The translations under genes and the position numbers were made by a program. The notes under the pieces were generated by a model. That model was not told the origin of the DNA, searched no databases, and worked only from the letters and a program-made list of their open reading frames with translations. Below are positions 59,201-64,000 of a stretch of 64,000 nucleotides of DNA, in pieces. The DNA lies in NCBI RefSeq assembly GCF_041296385.1, contig NW_027183618.1:62001-126000 (forward strand), in the 5' to 3' direction. This DNA is from Aphelocoma coerulescens. Taxonomy: Eukaryota > Chordata > Aves > Passeriformes > Corvidae. Positions within the stretch are counted from its first letter, which is position 1; each line of letters begins with the position of its first letter.

Positions 59201-60696
59201 AGGATTTTTTGGGAACTTTTCCAGAATTTTGGGGGGATTTTTTGGGATTTTGGGGGGACTTTTTGGGGGATTTTTTCAGGATTTTTTTGGAAGTTTTCCT
59301 GCATTTTTGGGGGGATTTTTGGGGATTTTTGGGGGTTTTTTTTCGGGGATTTTGGGAGATTTTTTTCAGCATTTTTTGGGAACTTTTCCAGGATTTTTGG
59401 GGGGATTTTTTCAGGATTTTTTCAGGATTTTTTGGGAACTTTTCCAGAATTTTTGTGGGGATTTTTTGGGATTTTTGGGGGGATTTTTGGGGGATTTTTT
59501 CAGGATTTTTTAGGAAATTTTCCAGGATTTTTGGGGGGACTTTTTGGGGGATTTTTTCAGGATTTTTGGGGGGATTTTTTGGGTTTTTTGGGGGGATTTT
59601 TTGGGGATTTTTTTTTATTTTGGGGGGGATTTTTGTTTGGTTTTTTTTTTCAGCATTTTTTTGGAACTTTTCCAGGATTTTTGGGGGGATTTTTTCAGGT
59701 GTTTTTCAGGATTTTTGGGGGGATTTTTGGGGGGATTTTTTGGGGGGACTTTTTGGGGGATTTTTTCAGGATTTTTTTGGAAGTTTTCCTGGATTTTTGG
59801 GGGGATTTTGGGGGGAATTTTTGGGGGGATTTTGGGAGATTTTCTCAGGATTTTTTGGGGAACTTTTCCAGGATTTTTGGGGGGATTTTTTCAGGATTTT
59901 TTCAGGATTTTTTGGGAACTTTTCCAGAATTTTTGTGGGGATATTTTGGGATTTTTGGGGGGATTTTTGGGGGATTTTTTCAGGATTTTTTGGGAACTTT
60001 TCCAGGATTTTTGGGGGGATTTTTGGGGGGATTTTTTGGGGGATTTTTTCAGGATTTTTTGGGAACTTTTCCAGGATTTGGGGGGGGATTTTTTGGGATT
60101 TTTGTGGGGATTTCTTGGGGGGATTTTTTCAGGATTTTTGGGGGGATTTTTTGGTTTTTTTGGGGGGGATTTTTTGGGCATTTTTTGAGGTTTTTTTTTG
60201 ATTTTTGGGGGGCTTTTTGGGAGATTTTTTCAGGATTTTTTTGGAAGTTTTCCTGGATTTTTGGGGGGATTTTTTGGGACATTTTGGGTTTTTTTTCCAG
60301 GACTTTTGGGGAACTTTTCCAGGATTTTTGCAGGGATTTTTTGGGATTTTTGGGGGGATTTTTGTGGAGATTCTTAAGGAGGATTTCCCTGCCTTCCCCC
60401 CCATCCTCATCACATTTTTGGGGTATTTCGGGTCCTTTTGGTGTTTCTACCTTTAGGGTTTTTTTTTTAACGTTGCCTTTTTTTCCCCCTATTTCCCTTT
60501 TTTTTCCCCAATTTCCCCATTTTCCCGGGATTTTCCCTCCCAGCTGGCCCTGGCCGAGTCCCTGGGAGCCCCCAGGCGGGAGCTGGCCCTGATCCACGTC
60601 TCGCTGGCCACGACCTTCCGGGACCTGGGCCAGCACCGCCGGGCCCTGGAGCACTTCCAGAGGGAGCTGCAGCTGCGCAGCGGGGAGCCCCTGGAG
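20172..60696 (+). CDS. TONSL: TONSL, tonsoku-like DNA repair protein, 5' part (nine exons)
   Basis: Spliced coding sequence of 2112 nt (704 codons), open at the 3' end of the window. TONSL with MMS22L binds replication-associated chromatin and helps load RAD51 at stalled forks. Its TPR region is a protein-binding scaffold in the nucleus. Exons are 20172-20214, 28761-28856, 28943-29085, 38515-38749, 41885-42017, 46125-46347, 53155-53269, 56702-57672 and 60544-60696. All junctions are GT-AG and every phase agrees. TPR-like helices are seen at about residues 29-62 ([15 protein letters not shown]), 68-102 ([11 protein letters not shown]), 110-170, 185-215, 223-256, 285-320, 628-661 and 670-700. 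Conserved islands such as [23 protein letters not shown] and I-H-V-S-L-A-T-T identify the family. Unusual are a 280-residue pentapeptide repeat (347-626) and a Gly/Ala-rich insertion near residue 260-282. The C-terminal ankyrin, ubiquitin-like and LRR regions lie beyond 64000. Confidence 0.92.
20215..20849 (+). other. Intron 1, proximal part
   Basis: Moderately unique sequence with TTTAA-rich start, then C/T-rich stretches repeating CTCAAATCCCCC-like pieces. An ATG in a perfect GCCGCCATGG context at 20385 follows an acceptor-like CTCTCCCTCAG, but its open frame is low-complexity (see rejected items). Confidence 0.6.
20850..28590. repeat. Intron 1 array of GGATTCCCTGGATCCTT units, about 7.7 kb
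   Basis: Units of about 19-21 bp (GGGGATTCCCTGGATCCTTG) with many variants, arranged in larger blocks. A 211-239 bp block with GGGGTTCTTGGACCTCTGG recurs about seven times between 24750 and 26270. Blocks of about 1.3 kb recur about 3094-3096 bp apart (near 23405 and 26500), and a further partial copy starts near 28070. The D-P-G-N-P and G-F-P-G-S-L frames are shadows. Confidence 0.95.
28591..28760 (+). other. Intron 1, distal part with acceptor
   Basis: Unique C-rich sequence, an A-rich run (28660-28710), then a C/T tract ending CTCATCCCAG (AG at 28759-28760), the acceptor of exon 2. Confidence 0.75.
28761..28856 (+). CDS. TONSL: TONSL exon 2
   Basis: 96 nt, phase 1 to phase 1. Codes a basic helix [14 protein letters not shown] followed by the first TPR helix [12 protein letters not shown]. 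The donor is GTGAGT at 28857. Confidence 0.92.
28857..28942 (+). other. Intron 2, 86 bp
   Basis: A compact intron with donor GTGAGT and acceptor CCTCCTCCAG. It is the only complete TONSL intron here without a tandem array. Confidence 0.9.
28943..29085 (+). CDS. TONSL: TONSL exon 3
   Basis: 143 nt, ending in phase 0. Codes [13 protein letters not shown] (end of TPR 1) and the strongly conserved [19 protein letters not shown] of TPR 2. The donor is GTGAGG at 29086. The last 40 bases with the donor are duplicated at 29891. Confidence 0.95.
29100..30420. repeat. Intron 3 array A, about 21-bp G-rich unit
   Basis: Repeats of GGGATTGGGAGGGGATTTGG and GGGACTGGGAATGGATTTGG, 20-22 bp each, with strong G runs on the + strand. 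Confidence 0.95.
29891..29957 (+). repeat. Duplicated 3' end of exon 3 with splice donor
   Basis: Bases 29891-29957 copy 29046-29112, an offset of 845. The copy includes the last 40 coding bases (GCGCCTGGCCGAGCTCGGCA onward) and GTGAGGGGACAGAGGGG. A decoy donor GT lies at 29931. The surrounding sequence is array A, so the copy was moved together with array units. Confidence 0.93.
30421..32985. repeat. Intron 3 array B, 21-bp unit TTGGGAATCTGGGATTGGATT
   Basis: About 120 units of 21-22 bp. Variants alternate AATCTGGG, AACCTGGG, GAGTCTGGG and GTTTTTGGG in recurring order, forming higher-order blocks (for example near 30900-31100 and 31940-32110). Related to array A. Confidence 0.95.
32986..33085. 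other. Short unique spacer in intron 3
   Basis: About 100 bp of non-tandem sequence (CCGCCTCCCTGGGACTTTGC onward) at the point where G-rich repeats stop and pyrimidine repeats begin. No exon is evident. Confidence 0.6.
33086..38492. repeat. Homopurine-homopyrimidine array, about 5.4 kb
   Basis: Nearly pure C/T on the + strand, built from CCCTCTCTCTCCCACTTTT, CCTCCTCTTTCCC and GACATTTCCCTCTCCCTCTT modules; the main purines are in GACATTT and AACATTT. A 313-bp segment is repeated in tandem (for example 33301 and 33614). It ends about 20 bp before the exon 4 acceptor. The very long E/R/G/K minus-strand frames are shadows. Confidence 0.96.
38515..38749 (+). CDS. TONSL: TONSL exon 4
   Basis: 235 nt, phase 0 to phase 1. 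Acceptor CCCACCTCAG, donor GTGGGA at 38750. Codes [15 protein letters not shown], then the family signature [10 protein letters not shown] and, after a linker, [13 protein letters not shown]. The linker holds a small D-P-Q repeat (CAGGATCCC units, about 38632-38665), which looks like a lineage-specific insertion. Confidence 0.95.
38760..41655. repeat. Intron 4 G-rich array
   Basis: Units of 20-21 bp (GGGATTTGGGGATCTGGGAA) alternate with a 32-bp unit containing GGTGGGAGAGGGGTGGGGAG. They form longer repeated blocks, for instance near 41090-41300 and 41340-41560. Confidence 0.95.
41656..41884 (+). other. Intron 4, C-rich end with acceptor
   Basis: C-rich short repeats of AATTCCCGCATTCCC and CCCATTCCC type, opposite in strand bias to the array before it, ending CCGACATTCCCAG (AG at 41883-41884). 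Confidence 0.75.
41885..42017 (+). CDS. TONSL: TONSL exon 5
   Basis: 133 nt, phase 1 to phase 2. Codes [27 protein letters not shown], then [21 protein letters not shown] is the conserved TPR helix. The donor GTGAGC at 42018 follows GCGGA, and the split GA|G codon joins to Q-W-Q-L-L-E-D of exon 6. The last 32 coding bases are the first unit of an 84-bp array. Confidence 0.93.
41986..43045 (+). repeat. 84-bp minisatellite made from the exon 5 end and donor, 13 copies
   Basis: GAGCTGCTGGGG starts at 41986 (inside the real exon), 42070, 42154, 42238, 42319, 42391, 42475, 42559, 42643, 42727, 42811, 42895 and 42979. Each copy holds the last 32 exon bases, the GTGAGC donor and an intron part with GGGAATTCCGGGAATTCC. 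Twelve intact decoy donors result (GT at 42102, 42186, 42270, 42351, 42423, 42507, 42591, 42675, 42759, 42843, 42927, 43011). Confidence 0.97.
43046..43254. repeat. Intron 5 short G-rich repeat segment
   Basis: Degenerate units GGGAATGCCGGGATTTGGG and GGGAATCTGGGATTGGATTT, the latter matching intron 3 array B. It lies just before a strand-bias switch. Confidence 0.8.
43255..43271. repeat. 17-bp palindrome at strand-bias switch
   Basis: ATTTTGGA-G-TCCAAAAT has perfect 8-base arms around one G. G-rich repeats lie on the left and C-rich repeats of inverse type (AATCCCAAATCCCC) on the right. Confidence 0.8.
43272..46090. repeat. Intron 5 C-rich array (AATCCCAAATCCCC)
   Basis: About 2.8 kb of 10-14 bp units AATCCCAAATCCCC, AATCCCCTCAATCCC and AATCCCTTCAATCCTAAATC. 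This is in effect the reverse complement of the G-rich GGGGATTTGGGATT repeats of neighbouring introns. Confidence 0.95.
46125..46347 (+). CDS. TONSL: TONSL exon 6
   Basis: 223 nt, phase 2 to phase 0, taking the first donor (GTACGG at 46348). Codes [18 protein letters not shown] (TPR), [14 protein letters not shown], a Gly/Ala-rich piece of about 22 residues, and [10 protein letters not shown]. Compared with human TONSL as I recall it, the Gly/Ala piece is extra. The frame stays open to 48297, and later identical donors exist. Those at 47224 and 47374 are in frame with exon 7, so the true 3' end cannot be proved from sequence alone. The first donor gives the family-like length. Confidence 0.85.
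46252..48229 (+). repeat. Exon 6-derived GC-rich minisatellite with repeated donors
   Basis: Variable units contain GGGGGGCGAGCGGG, GCCGGGCTGGCCACCGACAG, CTACCCTGGAGAGCGAGAGC and GCGCCGCGCTCGGGCAGGTA. The exon end plus donor (CGGGCAG|GTACGGGAGGGG) is intact at 46348, 46505, 46725 (GTATGG), 47070, 47224, 47374 and 47645. It is decayed near 48200 (GGGCGGGTCC). All three forward frames are largely free of stops. Confidence 0.95.
48230..53100. repeat. Intron 6 array (GGGTGAATTTGGGTGGATTT), about 4.9 kb
   Basis: Units of 10-12 bp (GGGTGAATTT, GGGTGGATTT, GGATGAATTTTGGTAAATTT) form a roughly 21-bp double unit. Blocks of several hundred bases recur (near 49480-50020 and 50340-51010). The long Q-I-H-P-K-S-T minus-strand frames are shadows. 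Confidence 0.95.
53101..53154 (+). other. Intron 6 end and acceptor
   Basis: Unique sequence ending CTCCTTTTCCAG (AG at 53153-53154), the acceptor of exon 7. Confidence 0.85.
53155..53269 (+). CDS. TONSL: TONSL exon 7
   Basis: 115 nt, phase 0 to phase 1. Codes [22 protein letters not shown], the second half of a TPR whose first helix is at the end of exon 6, then a short helix [10 protein letters not shown]. The donor is GTCAGT at 53270. Confidence 0.95.
53290..55445. repeat. Intron 7 array A, 10-bp unit (GGCACCAAAT)
   Basis: GGCACCAAAT, GGCACCAAGT, GGCACCTGGGT and GGCACCTCAGGGGCACC units, about 210 copies. W-H-Q-M-A-P and similar frames are repeat translations. Confidence 0.96.
55446..56690. 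repeat. Intron 7 array B, with copies of the exon 8 acceptor
   Basis: CCCTCACTGAGTGTCCCTCA and GTGACCCCACTCACCGAGTG units alternate with a copy of the exon 8 start region, CTCTCCCTCAG|CCTCC then GCGTTTCCCGCTCTCTCT. Copy acceptors (last G of AG) lie at 55648, 55785, 55864, 56000, 56108, 56318, 56413 and 56519. The genuine one is at 56701. Confidence 0.95.
56702..57672 (+). CDS. TONSL: TONSL exon 8, with coding minisatellite
   Basis: 971 nt, phase 1 to phase 0. Codes [17 protein letters not shown], then 56 five-residue repeats, then [19 protein letters not shown], the start of a TPR completed in exon 9. Family members have only a short acidic linker here before the conserved C-E-Q-L-G-D-type helix. 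The repeat length is therefore an expansion of this lineage. The donor is GTGTGA at 57673. Both ends align with the family, which makes a single long exon the simplest reading. Confidence 0.9.
56752..57591 (+). repeat. In-frame 15-bp coding minisatellite, exactly 56 copies
   Basis: The unit GACTCGGCTCGGGCG codes D-S-A-R-A. The second residue varies S/P (W once), and the fifth A/P/E. D, A and R are constant. The 840 bp contain no length change. Codons for the constant residues hardly vary (one GAT among the GAC codons), which points to recent homogenisation. The product would be a disordered, mixed-charge chain of 280 residues between TPR motifs. Confidence 0.97.
57690..60370. repeat. Intron 8 T/G-rich array
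   Basis: Units of GGGGGGATTTTTTGGGGATT type. From about 58740 it includes many copies of GATTTTTTCAGGATTTTT and GGAACTTTTCCAGGATTTTT, which resemble splice acceptors. The F/G/I/W-rich frames are trivial. Confidence 0.95.
60371..60543 (+). other. Intron 8 end and acceptor
   Basis: Largely unique sequence (TTAAGGAGGATTTCCCTGCC, then T-rich) ending in a strong pyrimidine tract and TTTTCCCTCCCAG (AG at 60542-60543). Confidence 0.85.
60544..60696 (+). CDS. TONSL: TONSL exon 9
   Basis: 153 nt, 51 codons, phase 0 at both ends. Codes [16 protein letters not shown], the family signature [13 protein letters not shown], and [18 protein letters not shown], a complete TPR. The donor is GTGGGA at 60697. 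The next exon is outside the window. Confidence 0.96.
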
Positions 60697-60699
60697 GTG

Positions 60700-63600
60700 G
60701 GAGTGCGGCCCCAAATCCCGAGCCCAAATCCCAAATCCCAAATCCTGAGCCCAAATCCCAAATCCCAAATCCTGAGCTCAAATCCTGAGCCCAAAGCCCT
60801 GAGCCTGAGCCCAAATCCCAAATCCTGAGCCCAAAGCCCAAATCCTGAGCCCAAATCCCAAATCCCGGAGCCCAAATCCCAAATCCTGAGCCCAAATCCC
60901 AAATCCCTGATCCTGAGCCCAAATCCTGAGCCCAAATCCCAAATCCCAGCTCTGAGCCCAAATCCCTGAGCCCAAATCCCAAATCCTGATCCCAAATCCC
61001 TGATCCTGAGCCCAAATCCCAGCTCTGAGCCCAAATCCCTGAGCCCAAATCCCTGATCCTGAGCCCAAATCCCTGAGCCCAAATCCTGAGCCCAAATCCC
61101 AAATCCCTGATCCTGAGCCCAAATCCTGAGCTCAAATCCTGAGCTCAAATCCTGAGCCCAAATCCCAAATCCCAGCTCTGAGCCCAAATCCCTGAGCCCA
61201 AATCCCAGATCCTGAGCCCAAATCCCTGATCCTGAGCCCAAATCCTGAGCCCAAATCCTGAGCCCAAATCCCAAATCCTGAGCCCAAATCCCAAATCCTG
61301 AGCCCAAATCCCTGAGCCCAAATCCCAAATCCCTGATCCTGAGCCCAAATCCTGAGCCCAAAGCCCTGAGCCTGAGCCCAAATCCCAAATCCTGAGCCCA
61401 AAGCCCAAATCCCGGAGCCCAAATCCCAAATCCTGAGCCCAAATCCCAAATCCCGGAGCCCAAATCCCAAATCCTGAGCCCAAATCCTGAGCCTAAATCC
61501 CAAATCCTGAGCCCAAAGCCCAAATCCTGAGCCTAAATCCCAAATCCTGAGCCCAAATCCCAAATCCCTGATCCTGAGCCCAAAGCCCAAATCCTGAGCC
61601 CAAAGCCCAAATCCTGAGCCCAAATCCCTGAGCCCAAATCCCAAATCCCAAATCCGGAGTCCAAATCCCTGAGCCCAAAGCCCAAATCCTGAGCCCAAAG
61701 CCCAAATCCTGATCCCAAATCCCAGATCCTGAGCCCAAATCCCAAATCCCTGATCCTGAGCCCAAATCCCAAATCCTGAGCCCAAAGCCCAAATCCTGAG
61801 CCCAAATCCCAGCTCTGAGCCCAAATCCCTGAGCCCAAATCCTGAGCCCAAATCCTGAGCTCAAATCCTGAGCTCAAATCCTGAGCCCAAAACCCAAATC
61901 CCTGAGCCCAAATCCCAAATCCTGAGCCCAAATCCTGAGCCCAGATCCCAAATCCTGAGCCCAAATCCTGAGCCCAAATCCCAAATCCTGAGCCCAAATC
62001 CTGAGCCCAAATCCCAAATCCTGAGCCCAAATCCCAAATCCCTGAGCCCAAATCCCAGCTCTGAGCCCAAATCCCAAATCCCTGATCCTGAGCCCAAATC
62101 CCAAACCCTGAGCCCAAATCCCAAATCCCTGAGCCCAAATCCCTGATCCTGAGCCCAAATCCCTGATCCTGAGCCCAAATCCTGAGCCCAAATCCCAAAT
62201 CCCTGAGCCCAAATCCCTGATCTGAGCCCAAATCCCTGAGCCTGAGCCCAAATCCCAAATCCTGAGCCCAAAGCCCAAATCCTGAGCCCAAATCCCTGAG
62301 CCCAAATCCTGAGCCCAAAGCCCAGATCCTGAGCCCAAATCCCTGATCCCAAATCCCTGATCCTGAGACCAAATCCCAAATCCTGAGCCCAAATCCCAAA
62401 TCCAAATCCTGAGCCCAAATCCCTGAGCCCAAATCCCTGAGCCCAAATCCTGAGCCCAAATCCCTGAGCCCAAATGCAGATCCCAAATCCTGAGCCCAAA
62501 TCCCAAATCCTGAGCCCAAATCCCAGCTCTGAGCCCAAATCCCAAATCCTGAGCCCAAATCCTGAGCCCAAATCCTGAGCCCAGATCCCAGCTCTGAGCC
62601 CAAATCCCAAATCCCAGATCCTGATCCCAAATCCCTGAGCCCAAATCCTGAGCCCAAAGCCCAAATCCTGAGCCCAAATCCCTGAGCCCAAATCCCTGAT
62701 CCTGAGCCCAAATCCCAGCTCTGAGCCCAAATCCCAAATCCCTGATCCTGAGCCCAAATCCTGAGCCCAAATCCCTGATCCTGAGCCCAAATCCCAAATC
62801 CTGAGCCCAAATCCCAAATCCCTGAGCCCAAATCCCTGAGCCCAAATCCTGAGCCCAAATCCCAGATCCTGAGCCCAAATCCCTGATCCCAAATCCTGAG
62901 CCCAAATCCCAAATCCCTGATCCCAAATCCCTGATCCTGAGCCCAAATCCCTGAGCCCAAATCCCAAATCCTGAGCCCAAATCCCAAATCCTGAGCCCAA
63001 ATCCTGAGCCCAAATCCCAAATCCTGAGCCCAAATCCTGAGCCCAAATCCCAAATCCTGAGCCCAAATCCTGAGCCCAAATCCCAAATCCCTGATCCTGA
63101 GCCCAAATCCCTGAGCCCAAATCCCTGAGCCCAAATCCTGATCCAAATCCTGAGCCCAAATCCTGATCCCAAATCCCAAATCCCAGCTCTGAGCCCAAAT
63201 CCCTGATCCTGAGCCCAAACCCTGATCCAAATCCTGAGCCCAAATCCCTGAGCCCAAATCCTGATCCCAAATCCTGATCCCAAATCCCAGCTCTGAGCCC
63301 AAATCCTGAGCCCAAATCCCTGAGCCCAAATCCTGAGCCCAAATCCCTGATCCTGAGCCCAAATCCTGATCCCAAATCCCTGATCCTGAGCCCAAATCCC
63401 AGATCCTGAGCCCAAATCCCTGATCCCAAATCCCTGAGCCCAAATCCAGATCCCAAATCCTGATCCCAAATCCCTGATCCCAAATCCCTGATCCTGAGCC
63501 CAAATCCCTGAGCCCAAATCCTGAGCCCAAATCCCAAATCCCTGAGCCCAAATCCTGAGCCCAAATCCCAAATCCCAGCTCTGAGCCCAAATCCCTGAGC

Positions 63601-64000
63601 CCAAATCCCAAATCCTGATCCCAAATCCCTGATCCTGAGCCCAAATCCCAGCTCTGAGCCCAAATCCCTGAGCCCAAATCCCAGCTCTGAGCCCAAATCC
63701 TGAGCCCAAATCCCTGAGCCCAAATCCTGAGCCCAAATCCCAAATCCGGAGCCCAAATCCTGAGCCCAAATCCTGAGCCCAAACCCCTGAGCCCAAACCC
63801 TGAGCCCAAATCCTGAGCCCAAATCCCTGATCCTGAGCCCAAATCCCTGATCCTGAGCCCAAATCCCAAATCCTGAGCCCAAATCCCAAATCCTGAGCCC
63901 AAATCCCTGATCCTGAGCCCAAATCCTGAGCCCAAATCCTGAGCCCAAATCCCTGATCCTGAGCCCAAACCCCTGAGCCCAAATCCAGATCCCAAATCCT
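60700..64000. repeat. Intron 9 C-rich array (AATCCTGAGCCCAAATCCC)
   Basis: More than 3.3 kb of CTGAGCCCAAATCCCAAATC, CCCTGATCCTGAGCCC and CAGCTCTGAGCCC units, 10-20 bp each, running off the right edge. Minus-strand frames (G-F-G-L-R-I-W) are shadows. No further TONSL exon is seen. Confidence 0.96.

Noticed and set aside
1..64000. Transposons, tRNA, rRNA, or viral insertions
   Set aside because: I saw no terminal repeats with coding domains, no reverse transcriptase or transposase motifs, and no RNA gene signatures.

Overview
This window looks like vertebrate nuclear DNA, most likely from a bird and probably from a GC-rich microchromosome. That is inferred from split genes with GT-AG introns, very GC-rich codon use, the near absence of recognisable interspersed elements, and minisatellites filling almost all non-coding space. 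Only about 2.5 kb of the 64 kb codes for protein. Nearly every long open frame on either strand is a by-product of stop-free tandem repeats, not a gene.

Two genes are supported, both on the + strand. At 1258-1649 lies the last coding exon of what I read as ZFTRAF1 (CYHR1), with the preceding intron (arrays at 1-1018) to its left. From 20172 to beyond the right edge runs the 5' half of TONSL (tonsoku-like), the TPR/ankyrin/LRR partner of MMS22L in repair of stalled replication forks. I could place nine exons (20172-20214, 28761-28856, 28943-29085, 38515-38749, 41885-42017, 46125-46347, 53155-53269, 56702-57672, 60544-60696). Every junction has consistent phase, giving 704 codons, essentially the N-terminal TPR part. 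The ankyrin, ubiquitin-like and LRR parts lie outside the window. ZFTRAF1 followed by TONSL on the same strand is the order known from human 8q24.3.

The intergenic region (1650-19960) is a chain of tandem arrays: a TTGGG/TTGAG pentamer, 61-bp units, 21-bp units, a GATTTTGGGG array, another 61-bp array and an ACTGGGAGC decamer array. Two small non-repetitive GC-rich pieces interrupt it. It ends sharply at a near-perfect CTCF-type motif (19965-19979), followed by a compact TONSL promoter with three CCAAT boxes and E2F-like sites.

Inside TONSL every intron except the 86-bp intron 2 is filled by its own array. The most striking pattern is that several arrays grew out of exon-intron junctions. 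The end of exon 5 with its donor is repeated 12 more times in 84-bp units. The end of exon 6 with its donor recurs six more times intact. The acceptor and start of exon 8 are repeated eight times upstream. The end of exon 3 with its donor is duplicated once, 845 bp downstream. Exon 8 also contains an in-frame coding minisatellite of exactly 56 copies of 15 bp, a 280-residue D-S/P-A-R-A/P/E domain between TPR motifs. Intron 3 ends in about 5.4 kb of nearly pure pyrimidine running into the exon 4 acceptor. The locus therefore carries many decoy splice sites and long G-rich or homopurine-homopyrimidine tracts, in a gene whose own product handles stalled forks.
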